Positions 54,982 to 63,903 of a stretch of DNA of 64,000 nt are shown one piece after another (the stretch's first letter is position 1; each line of letters starts with the position of its first letter). The position numbers and the translations under genes were made by a program. The stretch spans positions 210,383-274,382 of the forward strand of contig NZ_JACJSE010000010.1 in the NCBI RefSeq assembly GCF_014698045.1. The letters run 5' to 3'. Under the pieces are notes generated by a model that saw only the letters and a program-made list of their open reading frames with translations, made no database searches and had not been told where the DNA came from. Source of the stretch: Aulosira sp. FACHB-615. Lineage in GTDB: Bacteria; Cyanobacteriota; Cyanobacteriia; Cyanobacteriales; Nostocaceae.

Positions 54982-55254
54982 TCATTCTTGTGAAGCTCGT
55001 TTGCGGAATAAACCCGTCATAGTTACGCCAGTAATCAATAAGCCAACTAACCCTAAGCCGTTCAAAAGTGGGTAAATTTTTTCTAAATGAATGATTTCTA
55101 AGGTATGCAAGCCTAAAAGGAATTCACCTATCTCGTCTTGGTGTAACAATTCATGGGCTATGGTATAACCCATACCCGTTAATACAGTTAAAAATAAAGG
55201 CAAGCACAGAATAATGGCTATCTGACGATGATAGCGGCGAAACATGCGATTCAT
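54982..55254 (-). CDS. Small two-helix membrane protein, PepSY-associated type
   Basis: The 90 residues have two membrane segments (IAIILCLPLFLTVLTGMGYT and LGLVGLLITGVTMTGLF) with a short outside loop, as in PepSY-associated TM proteins. Basic residues at both ends suggest both termini face the cytosol. The role is unknown. Confidence 0.75.
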   Translation of the reverse strand: MNRMFRRYHRQIAIILCLPLFLTVLTGMGYTIAHELLHQDEIGEFLLGLHTLEIIHLEKIYPLLNGLGLVGLLITGVTMTGLFRKRASQE

Positions 55255-55484
55255 AAACTGTTTTTGAACAAGGTAAGTTTTAAGGTATCAGTTTTGCCAT
55301 TGTTTAATACCGAAGTTTTATTAAAAATTTTTAACTTTGCGCTTTTATAGAGTTTAACTCTCAATTAACGAGCGATCGCATTTTCCTTTGATCCCAAGAC
55401 AGTCAAATACAAAAGTTAAAAAAGTTACATTTTTATGTATGCTGGATAGCCGAGTATGATAGCTATACATTTTTGGCAGTTATT

Positions 55485-56693
55485 ATGGAACGCGCTATCT
55501 CCATACTGGGAATATTAGTCTTTATTGGCATCTCTTATGCTTTATCTGTAGAACGTCAAGCAGTTCGTTGGCGCACAGTAGCTTGGGGTTTGGGATTAGA
55601 GTTTATTTTTGCGTTGCTAATTTTAAAAACACCTTGGGGTTTAAATATATTTAAATCTTTGGGAGATATTATCAGTAATTTTCTAGCTTTTTCTGATGTT
55701 GGTGCAAAATTTGTCTTTGGTGAAAATTTTAAAGACCATTTATTTGCTTTTCAAGTACTGCCAACTATTATCTTTTTCTCTGCTTTTATTAGTGTTTTGT
55801 ATTACTACGGAATTTTACAGCGAGTCGTCAATATACTTGCCTGGATAATGATTAAAACGATGAAAACATCAGGTTCAGAATCGTTATCTTGTGCAGGTAA
55901 TATTTTTTTAGGGCCGACAGAAGCTGCGCTGATGGTTAAACCATATATAGGTAGTATGACTTTATCCGAACTCCATGCTGTGATGACAGGTGGTTTTGCC
56001 ACAATTGCTGGTGGAGTTTTAGGTGCGTATCTTTCCTTTGGTATTCCCGCAGAACATTTAATAGCAGCTTTTTTTATGACTGCGCCTACATCATTAGTTG
56101 TATCGAAATTAATGTACCCGGAAACCGAAGTTTCTCAAACAGCAGGACAAGCCAAAATTGATGTCGAAACTAACTATGTTAACGTCATTGATGCAGCTAC
56201 AACAGGCGCTATTGATGGCGTAAAATTAGCTGTGAATGTAGGGGTAATGATTATTGCTTTTTTAGGATTACTTGCGGCTTTAAATGCTTTACTGGGTTGG
56301 TTTGGTTCGCTTGTAAATTTGCCGCAATTATCCTTACAGTTGATATTATCTTTTGTGATGGCTCCTGTAGCATGGTTGATGGGTGTACCGTGGAAAGATT
56401 GTCAACAAGTCGGGGCGCTATTAGGAACAAAAACAATTTTAAATGAATTTATTGCTTTCTTAGATTTAAAACAGCTAATTCAAGACGGCAAAATTTCTCA
56501 ACGTGCCGTAATTATTGCGACTTACGCATTATGCAACTTTGCCAATATTGGCTCAATTGGCATTACAATTGGTGGACTTACAGGTATGGCTCCTCACCGC
56601 CAACATGACTTAGCTCGCTTGGGCGTGAGGACAATGATTGGCGGATTATTAGCAGGTTTTATTACTGCTTGTATTGCGGGAGTATTAGTTTGA
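55485..56693 (+). CDS. NupC-type concentrative nucleoside transporter
   Basis: The 402 residues from the ATG at 55485 (TTG 55473 is less likely) have about ten membrane helices. CNT-family motifs include GNIFLGPTEAALMVKPYI, HAVMTGGFATIAGGVLGAY and NEFIAFLDL, then TYALCNFANIGSIGI. It imports nucleosides with H+ or Na+. It complements the nucleoside-type ABC importer and the upp/URC genes in this window. Confidence 0.94.
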   Translation: MERAISILGILVFIGISYALSVERQAVRWRTVAWGLGLEFIFALLILKTPWGLNIFKSLGDIISNFLAFSDVGAKFVFGENFKDHLFAFQVLPTIIFFSAFISVLYYYGILQRVVNILAWIMIKTMKTSGSESLSCAGNIFLGPTEAALMVKPYIGSMTLSELHAVMTGGFATIAGGVLGAYLSFGIPAEHLIAAFFMTAPTSLVVSKLMYPETEVSQTAGQAKIDVETNYVNVIDAATTGAIDGVKLAVNVGVMIIAFLGLLAALNALLGWFGSLVNLPQLSLQLILSFVMAPVAWLMGVPWKDCQQVGALLGTKTILNEFIAFLDLKQLIQDGKISQRAVIIATYALCNFANIGSIGITIGGLTGMAPHRQHDLARLGVRTMIGGLLAGFITACIAGVLV

Positions 56694-56760
56694 AAAATGA
56701 CTGACATAAGGCAAAAGTAAAAAGTAAAAAGGCAAAAATAAGTTATAAATCTATGCTTAT

Positions 56761-57267
56761 TTATATCAATTTTGTATTACTATGGTGATAAACATTATCT
56801 CTATTTTTATTAACTTTTTTGCTCTCGAAATAACCTAGTTTCCAATTGTTTGGCTGTTTTAAATCGTTAATATGTCCCTGCAAAATCAACCAAAGCGCAA
56901 TACGAGTATTTAAATATCCTCTAAGAACGCGCTCTTTGGGTTTTGGGTAAATTCCAGGAATGACAAAACCACTCACATTTAACAGTTGTCCGCAGTAAGT
57001 TTTATCTCCTGGTAATGTGAGAGTAAAAAAACCATCATTTTTATAACCATTGGGAATAATAAATGTCCCATATACATTATGTTGTCCCCGCCAAGGTGTC
57101 ACCACTAAATCTACAGGATGAGCATAATATTTTTCTGGTGGGTAATTACTAGAATATTTCCACTTATCGCAACTAACCAACGGTGACATATCAGTGAATA
57201 AACAAAAGCTAACAATAGCAGCTAAAGTGAGAAAAAATATTAAATAAAAGAATTGATATCTTCGCAC
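56761..57267 (-). CDS. Hypothetical exported or membrane-anchored protein
   Basis: The 168 residues start with a hydrophobic segment (7-26), either a signal peptide or an anchor, then a soluble part with three Cys and PVDLVVTPWRGQHNVYGTF. I do not recognise the family. It stands alone on the - strand. Confidence 0.65.
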   Translation of the reverse strand: MRRYQFFYLIFFLTLAAIVSFCLFTDMSPLVSCDKWKYSSNYPPEKYYAHPVDLVVTPWRGQHNVYGTFIIPNGYKNDGFFTLTLPGDKTYCGQLLNVSGFVIPGIYPKPKERVLRGYLNTRIALWLILQGHINDLKQPNNWKLGYFESKKVNKNRDNVYHHSNTKLI

Positions 57268-57412
57268 TGTTGGGATACTTAGACTATTTGTTGCTGTTCT
57301 ATTTTAGCAATTGGGGCAAAGGTAGCGATCGCACACATCACAGTCTGTAATGCTTCTTACTACCCAATTGGTACTTAAAGTCCGTGGACTTAAAAGCATC
57401 ATTTCATTTTTA

Positions 57413-57646
57413 ATGATGACTATGACAGCATCTAACGAAAAAGATATTAGAAAACAATTTGGTGAACGTCTCCGTTACCTACGAAGTATTCGTAAACTTT
57501 CCCAAGAAGACTTGGCACACTTATGTGGCTTAGATAGAAGCTATATCGGAGGTGTTGAGCGTGGGGAAAGGAATGTTAGCCTTCTAAATATTAAGAAAAT
57601 TGCGGATGCTTTGTGTATTTCACCGAGAGAGTTTTTTGATGAATAG
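57413..57646 (+). CDS. XRE-family HTH regulator (restriction-controller-like)
   Basis: About 77 residues (ATG at 57413, 57416 or 57422) hold one HTH_XRE domain: FGERLRYLRSIRKLSQEDLA, then LDRSYIGGVERGERNVSL, the form seen in controller proteins of restriction systems. The stop overlaps the ATG of the next small ORF by eight bases. No methylase or nuclease gene is beside it. Confidence 0.85.
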   Translation: MMTMTASNEKDIRKQFGERLRYLRSIRKLSQEDLAHLCGLDRSYIGGVERGERNVSLLNIKKIADALCISPREFFDE

Positions 57647-57829
57647 CATTCCACAGAATATACGCCTTAAGGAGTTAGTAATAGTTGCTAACTTAAACAA
57701 ACTTTTTTTGATGATTTTATCAGTTTCTTGCAAATGCAAGGGTATACAGCACTCTATGAATTTGTGCTTGAGAAAGATGCAAGCAAGGCCAAAAAGATTA
57801 TCGAGAAATATTTAGACCGCAAAGTTTAA
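57639..57829 (+). pseudogene. Small ORF coupled to the HTH gene, frame broken at a T7 tract
   Basis: From the ATG at 57639 the frame reads MNSIPQNIRLKELVIVANLNKLF. After CTTTTTTTG (about 57704) a sensible sequence continues only in the -1 frame: DDFISFLQMQGYTALYEFVL, then EKDASKAKKIIEKYLDRKV and TAA at 57827-57829. The joined product would be about 63 residues. The site T-TTT-TTG fits a -1 slip, so frameshifting, slippage or a real mutation are all possible. Function is unknown; it may be the partner of the HTH protein. Confidence 0.55.
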
Positions 57830-57838
57830 GTTATAAAA

Positions 57839-57867
57839 ATCACCCTCCTGTAATTTGGGAGGGTGAT
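57839..57867. terminator. Strong hairpin between convergent genes
   Basis: ATCACCCTCC-(9)-GGAGGGTGAT is a perfect GC-rich 10-bp stem between the + strand HTH/small ORF and the - strand DUF2252 gene. A T-rich run follows only loosely, but the position suits a two-way terminator. Confidence 0.6.
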
Positions 57868-57909
57868 ATCTTGTAGTTTTGCAAATTGAGAGAAACTAAA
57901 ACAAAATGC

Positions 57910-59283
57910 TTAGTAAAGTGTTACTCCTTGGTTTAAAGCATTTAAAAAACTTGCATAGTCATATTCAACTTGAGTTGCATAGTCTACAGCAAAGTTGACA
58001 ATTTCGTTTTTAAATGCAGCTTTGTTACCACTGACAATATCAGTTACTTCTTTATCCACGCTATGGGGAACGATCGCATCATTATAATCCTTATCAGAAA
58101 TAGCATGGTTTTTAGCTACAATTTTCCCTGCATATCCCATCGCATCCATGAATTTTGTTTTGGTGGTAAGCAAGGTATAGTCAAAGTCTTCCTGGTAAGG
58201 CGACTTTTCATGCAGCATAAAGAAGAGATTGTTTACAGTAGTATAGCCCACTAAAGGATCAGTGTTAGCCAACATTGCTTTTGCGGCAATTGTTACCCTT
58301 GCGCCTTCATGACTACTATATACAGAACTTGGTAATAAACCTGGAACCGCAATTGCTACTGCACTGCTGGTTTCTTGCTTCATTTCTAAAATGCGATCGT
58401 CATCCGTTGCAGAACTAGGGCCTTCAATTAACAAGTAATATCTATATCTACCAAGACTACCAGTTCCTGAGCCTAATTTTAACCGAATATCTTTGAGATT
58501 GTAATAACTATTGCTGTATCGCTTACTGCTAGGAATAGAAGCTACATAACTACTCATCGCAGCACTAATACTAGAATAGGTGCTGCTAGATAAAGTTTGC
58601 AGTTCAGAGGTTGTCTGAAAAACGCGATTACCACTGCTATTTATCAGCGTATACTTGTTTAATAAACTAGAGCGACTTTTACTTGCAGCTTGTTGAATTA
58701 AATCTTTCACAACGCCGTTTGTATTACCAGAGTCTAAACGGTAAGATAATTCATCGTTAGTTCCCTTAAAGTCGCTCATTTTGTTGAGATAATTATCTAG
58801 AAAATTCCGTACAACATCCTGAGCATCAGCAGAACTAAGGCCATTTTCTTTAGCTGCTAAAAGAATCGAAACCGCCATACGTCGTAAGTCCCAAACGTAG
58901 GGGCCAAGATAGCCTTCATCAAAATCGGTAGTATCAAAAACATTGTTATCATTACTATCTCTCATTCCCCCAAGATTCTGCATGTGCATATCACCTTCTA
59001 ACCAAATAGCTGAGGTGGAAGAATTAACAAATGCTGAACTAGGTAATGTCTGCATATCACGATAAAAGATATGAGCAGTTCCGCGATAAAAGGCGAAAGG
59101 ACTAGCCGACATTTTCTGCATTTTTGTGGCTAATTCTTGAGGTAGTTGAGTTGCAAATTGATGGTTGTATTGGTAGATTTCAGTTTCTAACCAACTTTGA
59201 CGAGGATTTGCCGCATTAGCCGTAGATGCAAACCCTAAAGTTACAATTACCAAAACGACAATTGTCTGTATTACTTTAAACAT
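57910..59283 (-). CDS. Exported DUF2252 protein
   Basis: The 457 residues begin with a signal peptide (TLGFASTANA/ANP). The DUF2252 pattern follows: FYRGTAHIFYRDM, IWLEGDMHMQNLGGM, FDTTDFDEGYLGPYVWDLRRM and LEMKQETSSA. The fold is thought to be kinase-like, with DTTDFDE as the possible metal site. Export is not usual for an ATP-using enzyme, so the role is open. Confidence 0.85.
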   Translation of the reverse strand: MFKVIQTIVVLVIVTLGFASTANAANPRQSWLETEIYQYNHQFATQLPQELATKMQKMSASPFAFYRGTAHIFYRDMQTLPSSAFVNSSTSAIWLEGDMHMQNLGGMRDSNDNNVFDTTDFDEGYLGPYVWDLRRMAVSILLAAKENGLSSADAQDVVRNFLDNYLNKMSDFKGTNDELSYRLDSGNTNGVVKDLIQQAASKSRSSLLNKYTLINSSGNRVFQTTSELQTLSSSTYSSISAAMSSYVASIPSSKRYSNSYYNLKDIRLKLGSGTGSLGRYRYYLLIEGPSSATDDDRILEMKQETSSAVAIAVPGLLPSSVYSSHEGARVTIAAKAMLANTDPLVGYTTVNNLFFMLHEKSPYQEDFDYTLLTTKTKFMDAMGYAGKIVAKNHAISDKDYNDAIVPHSVDKEVTDIVSGNKAAFKNEIVNFAVDYATQVEYDYASFLNALNQGVTLY

Positions 59284-59518
59284 AAACTTGCCTGGACTTG
59301 TAAATCAATTTATATTAGCTAGATTACCTTAAAGTCTTACTATTATCCAATAATCAGTTCTTAACCTATTGTTTGAAATGCAAGTATTACTTATGAAAGT
59401 ACATCCTGATTTATACTTGTATATTCATTCTTTTTAGAACTTGTGAGTTCTATCACAGCAGTAACCTGATTACTGAAATAAAATTAGTAATTTTATAGAA
59501 AAACATACAAAGTAATCT

Positions 59519-59962
59519 ATGGATTTACTACAACTAAGTTTAGTGTTAGGTCAAACAATGGGAATTGTAGACACACAGAAAATTCAAGTAAAAGATAACC
59601 CAAGCCAGGAAATAAATAGAGTGGTGAATCAATCGCAAATATCTACATTCCGAGGAAAATTGGTTTACGAAGAAATTCCGCCGGTCATGTCGGTTCGCGC
59701 TTATTTAGGCGAAGAATTTTTTCTGATTACCGATACATCAAACCATACTAAATTAGTCTTGCGTCCATCAGAGCAAGTATCTCACAACACATTGCAATCA
59801 TTACATAATCAACAAGTAGAAATTACAGCCAAATATGTTCTAGGGACTCGCCCAAAAGTTACTGAAGCTGCTTGTCCTTTAGATGCTGATGGTGAATGTC
59901 TGCCTCAAGGTGAAGGTTATCAAGTATTATCGATAGTGTTGTTAAAACCACATACTAAATAA
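59519..59962 (+). CDS. Hypothetical protein
   Basis: The 147 residues have a short amphipathic start and then a beta-rich part (FRGKLVYEEIPPVMSVRAYLGEE-like, QVEITAKYVLG) ending VLSIVLLKPH. No known family is recognised. It has no signal peptide and no near neighbour on the strand. Confidence 0.6.
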   Translation: MDLLQLSLVLGQTMGIVDTQKIQVKDNPSQEINRVVNQSQISTFRGKLVYEEIPPVMSVRAYLGEEFFLITDTSNHTKLVLRPSEQVSHNTLQSLHNQQVEITAKYVLGTRPKVTEAACPLDADGECLPQGEGYQVLSIVLLKPHTK

Positions 59963-60447
59963 GTATTTATCTTGCTCTGTGCTTCAGTATCTCTGCGTGA
60001 TCACCTGAGTAAGTTTACTTGATATTTAATTCTTCATAGTTGCCAGTGTATACACTCACTATTGCTATACTGATTTATTTAGTTGCTCATTCTCAATAAA
60101 AACAAATTTATTGCTTTGATAACCATCACCAATTGATTAATCTAATATCATTAGGACTTACGCATCAAAACAAAAAATCAAGGGTTTTGGCGAGGGTGGG
60201 GGTTCAGGGGTATAGGGGTGTACTGATTCAAAATCCATACACCCCAAACCCTTTCACCCTGACACCCAATCTCCACAGATAATCTTTGTGCGTAAGTCCT
60301 AATCATATCCGGTAAATCAGTTATGATTCAGCACATCTGTGCAGAAAGACAAAACTATTTCTCCTCCTGCCCCCTGCGGTTGTTATGATAAGTCTTTTAC
60401 CGAACACGATATTACCCCTAACGAACTTCGATTCAGCCAGGGCTTAA
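59963..60447. other. Intergenic holding the 60145 inverted-repeat element
   Basis: The 485 bases carry the 164-bp element described next and otherwise no gene. Confidence 0.5.
60145..60308. repeat. 164-bp MITE-like inverted-repeat element
   Basis: The 20-base arms 60145-60164 and 60289-60308 (ATATCATTAGGACTTACGCA and its complement with one mismatch) enclose a centre whose halves also pair (GGGGTGTA with TACACCCC near 60214-60244). It has no ORF. Related arms occur alone at 33959 (CTTGCGTAAGTCCTA) and, more weakly, at 39428. Confidence 0.75.
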
Positions 60448-63400
60448 TTACCCATTAATTGTTATCGCTTTTGCTGGTTGACCAGATGCGTAAATCTCCC
60501 ACATTCTCAGGTAAGCTTGCTCTAAATTGCGAGTATAAAGCGGAGTATCAAACAGTGGATATGTGGTAAGATTTTGGGCTAATTTCTGGTTAATTTGTTG
60601 TAATTTTTCAGGAGATTTAGCTAAATTAATTGCTAACTGTTCATAAGTCTCTAAACTGTTAGTTATCAACTCAGGTAAACCAATTGCCATTAACAAACTA
60701 GCGCCTACACGCGAAGGAAAAGTTTCCCCAGGACAGGTAATTACTGGCAATCCAGCCCATAAAGCATCACTGGCAGTTGTGTGAGCATTGTAATATAAAG
60801 TATCTAAAAATAAATCTGCTAATTTATGCCTAGCTAAGTGTTGAGCTTTGGCTTCGGGTGGGGCAAAAATTAAGCGATCGCCATTTATTCCTCTTGCTTC
60901 GGCTTCTCTTTGCAAGTTAGCTTCATTAACAGCAGAGCGAGCAATTAACCACAAAACACTTCCTGGTACAGCCGCTAAAATTCTCATCCAAACATCAAAG
61001 ATTGTTGGTTCAATTTTGTAGTGATTATTAAAGCAGCAAAAAACAAAACCTGAGTCTGGTAAACCGTATTGTGAACGGGTGACAGGATGATCCGATATTA
61101 CCTGTTGGTAATCGTTGACTTGGTAACTGTGTGGTAAAGTAACAATTTTCTCACTAAATGTATTAGCAAATTCTGGTGGAGTAACTACTGCATCGCCAAT
61201 AATATAGTCTACAAAATCACTACCCATTGTTCCAGGAAACGCCAAATAGTTGACTTGAATGGGTGCTGGACGCAAAGCAAGAATTTGGCTGCGTGAACCA
61301 AATGTATAAGCATTAATATCAACTAAAATATGAACTCCATCATTAAAAATAAGTTCGGCACTTTCTTCGATAGATAAATCTGCAATATCTTGAAAGTGTT
61401 CACTATAATTTGCAATGTACTGACGATATTTACTATTATCATCCTCACCACAAGAGTAAGTAAAAATTTCAAAATCTGCTTTATTGTGTAAGCGGAATAA
61501 ATTCTTCATTAAGTGGCTAGTAGCATGGGCGCGAAAATCATTGGATAAATAGCCAATGCGTAATCTACCTTTCAAAGATCGGGAATGTTGAAAATTTAAA
61601 TTTTGTCGTAATTTTTCCCATTTTTGAGATATTGAACTGCCATAAGTCTTAGCTACTTGCCAAAATAACTTTCTATCCCAAGGCTTGTTTAATGAATTGA
61701 ATGGATCAAGGGTTGTTTGCTTCCCAGTTGCTAATTCTTGAATAGTTTGTTCCCAAAGCTTAGTTAAATCTGTCTGACGCGATCGCCAGTCGCAAGTCAT
61801 CTCTTTGAGATAAAATAAATTAGTAAACGCCTCAGCCGAACCTGGCTGGATTTCTAAAATTCGCTCGAATATCCGCTTAGGTTCGTTAACTTCGCCTTTG
61901 CCCAACATCGCTAACGTTGTAAGTATTACACCAAGGCGGTTGAGTGCTTTAATATAATTTGGTTTATATTGAATTGCCAAACGAAAACAAGCGATCGCAC
62001 CTTCTAAATTATGTTGTGATTCTAAGACAATCCCTAGATTTAAATAAGCCTCAGCATATTCTGGATTTATCTGCAAAGCTTCTCGAAACTTCGTTGCTGC
62101 TTGGGGTAATTTACTTTGCATTTGCAAAACTAGACCCAAATTATTATGAGCAAAAGCATAATCTGGTTTACTTTGAATAGCAGCAGTCAAACATTTAATT
62201 GCCTCATCTAAATCTTGGGCATCTACTCGCAAAATACCTAAATTATTATATGCTTGAGCATGATGAGGATTAATTTCGATAGCTTTTTGATAAGCTAAAA
62301 TAGCTGCCTCAGTTTGTCTCTGACTTTCTCTAATTACTCCTAGTTGATACCAAGCCGGAGCATAGCGAGGATGTTGAGCAATGAGTTTTTCGTATTGCGC
62401 GATCGCTTCAGTAATTTTCCCTTGTTTTTGTAATGTTAACGCTTCTGCGTACAGATGTTCTGCCGTCGGCCAAATTAATTCAGGTTGCGATGTATCTAAA
62501 AATTGGTGAGTGGGGAATTGGGAGTTGGGAATTGGGATGATGGATTTATCTTCAGTTAATTTGATTGCAGGTGATGGCAGATTTTGTTTAACTAAAGGCG
62601 AAAGAGGATCTAGATTAATTAACTGATGAATTTCATCACAGAAAAATCCCATAACTTGGGGACAGTTAACTTTTGATAATATCTGCACATCAAAAATCTC
62701 GGTGACTTCCCCTTCTAACCGCAACCAGTGAACCATTGCACCAGTTTTTAGGTCAATTACCATCAAACCGCATTCAGTTTCAGCGTTGTTATTGACTAGC
62801 TTGAGACTATGATGGCTAGTTTTAGATAACCCAACGATCGCATAATCTCCAACAAACGCCAACCCCCGCAACCAACCAGAACCCAAAGTCACCGCTTGAA
62901 ATTTTCCACTATATATATCGATATAGCCAAATTCTCTGGTACCAGCATTCAACAACCACAACTTATCTTGATAAAATCGTGGCGAATGCGGCATAGATAA
63001 ACCTGTCGCCACAACTTCGTCAGACTGAATATCTACCACACAACCGTTATTTTGCCATGTCTGCTGCCAACCATTCGCCACATCAGATTGGCTATAAGCT
63101 GTCACGTAGCGGGGTTTACCGTTCACTATCGCTAAACCATTCAACTGACAGCGATTTTCATTCACCAAATGAGAGATAAAACGAGGCTTCCATAAGGGAA
63201 TGCAACTATAGCGATCGCTCACTGTTGCTACACAGTTTAACAAACTACTGACAAATACAATGCGGTTATTTTCTGTTTCTACCGCTAAATCCTGAATTCC
63301 TAAATCCCCAGTAGTATAGCCAACTCGCGGGATATATAACTTGTCATAGCCATCATAAATTTGCCCCGGTACTAAAGAATTATCTAACTGCCAAATTTGC

Positions 63401-63636
63401 CCTTTAGTACCCAGATAAATCCTGTCATCAGTTATGTATAACCCCGCAGCTTGCTCAAACACCCGTTCAAATCCCGAAATTTGCCCTTGGTGATTCACAC
63501 CCAACAATATTAACCGCGAACTTTGAGGTGTAGTGATCGCAAGGCTAATCTGTTGAGATTGTAACCAATTCACGAAATTAGGGGAAGCAGAAATTTGTAG
63601 AGCGATTTGGCGTTTAAGTGCGGGTGTGACAATCAT
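60448..63636 (-). CDS. DUF4915/TIGR03032-TPR-GT41 (SPY/OGT-like) fusion protein
   Basis: The 1062 residues have three parts. Residues 1-370 match TIGR03032/DUF4915 (ISASPNFVNWLQSQQISLA, HSPRFYQDKLWLLNAG), a beta-propeller-like family of unknown role. About 395-600 are five to six TPRs (AEALTLQKQGKITEAIAQYEKL, AIEINPHHAQAYNNLG). About 690-1050 is the GT41 domain (RLRIGYLSNDFRAHATSHLM, LFAPPEAKAQHL-like, HTTASDALWAGLPVITCPG, FPSRVGASLL). It should transfer a sugar, GlcNAc or another, to protein Ser/Thr. The fusion of the propeller to the OGT is notable. Confidence 0.92.
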   Translation of the reverse strand: MIVTPALKRQIALQISASPNFVNWLQSQQISLAITTPQSSRLILLGVNHQGQISGFERVFEQAAGLYITDDRIYLGTKGQIWQLDNSLVPGQIYDGYDKLYIPRVGYTTGDLGIQDLAVETENNRIVFVSSLLNCVATVSDRYSCIPLWKPRFISHLVNENRCQLNGLAIVNGKPRYVTAYSQSDVANGWQQTWQNNGCVVDIQSDEVVATGLSMPHSPRFYQDKLWLLNAGTREFGYIDIYSGKFQAVTLGSGWLRGLAFVGDYAIVGLSKTSHHSLKLVNNNAETECGLMVIDLKTGAMVHWLRLEGEVTEIFDVQILSKVNCPQVMGFFCDEIHQLINLDPLSPLVKQNLPSPAIKLTEDKSIIPIPNSQFPTHQFLDTSQPELIWPTAEHLYAEALTLQKQGKITEAIAQYEKLIAQHPRYAPAWYQLGVIRESQRQTEAAILAYQKAIEINPHHAQAYNNLGILRVDAQDLDEAIKCLTAAIQSKPDYAFAHNNLGLVLQMQSKLPQAATKFREALQINPEYAEAYLNLGIVLESQHNLEGAIACFRLAIQYKPNYIKALNRLGVILTTLAMLGKGEVNEPKRIFERILEIQPGSAEAFTNLFYLKEMTCDWRSRQTDLTKLWEQTIQELATGKQTTLDPFNSLNKPWDRKLFWQVAKTYGSSISQKWEKLRQNLNFQHSRSLKGRLRIGYLSNDFRAHATSHLMKNLFRLHNKADFEIFTYSCGEDDNSKYRQYIANYSEHFQDIADLSIEESAELIFNDGVHILVDINAYTFGSRSQILALRPAPIQVNYLAFPGTMGSDFVDYIIGDAVVTPPEFANTFSEKIVTLPHSYQVNDYQQVISDHPVTRSQYGLPDSGFVFCCFNNHYKIEPTIFDVWMRILAAVPGSVLWLIARSAVNEANLQREAEARGINGDRLIFAPPEAKAQHLARHKLADLFLDTLYYNAHTTASDALWAGLPVITCPGETFPSRVGASLLMAIGLPELITNSLETYEQLAINLAKSPEKLQQINQKLAQNLTTYPLFDTPLYTRNLEQAYLRMWEIYASGQPAKAITING

Positions 63637-63903
63637 ATTTTTCAGTTTAGGAAGGTAGATGGAAATCCCTCACCTACATCCACCCCCATAATAAGAGGGT
63701 TGTTGTAAGTTATTAATTCCCTTTAAAAAGGAAGTCAGGGCGGAGCTTGAAAATATTCAATCAGGACGAGTGTATGGCTATAGATAAATACGCTTCCGTT
63801 AAGATCCCCCCGCCTACGGCGACCCCCTTAAAAAGGGGGACTTGAAGAAAATTTCCCCCCTTTTTTAGGCAATACGCTTCAGTTAGTCAATACCGTAGCC
63901 AAT
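63637..63903. other. Intergenic with dispersed repeats
   Basis: It contains CCCCCTT-AAA-AAGGGGG (63823-63839) and two copies of an ATACGCTTC(C/A)GTTA motif (63789 and 63872). No gene is seen. Confidence 0.4.
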
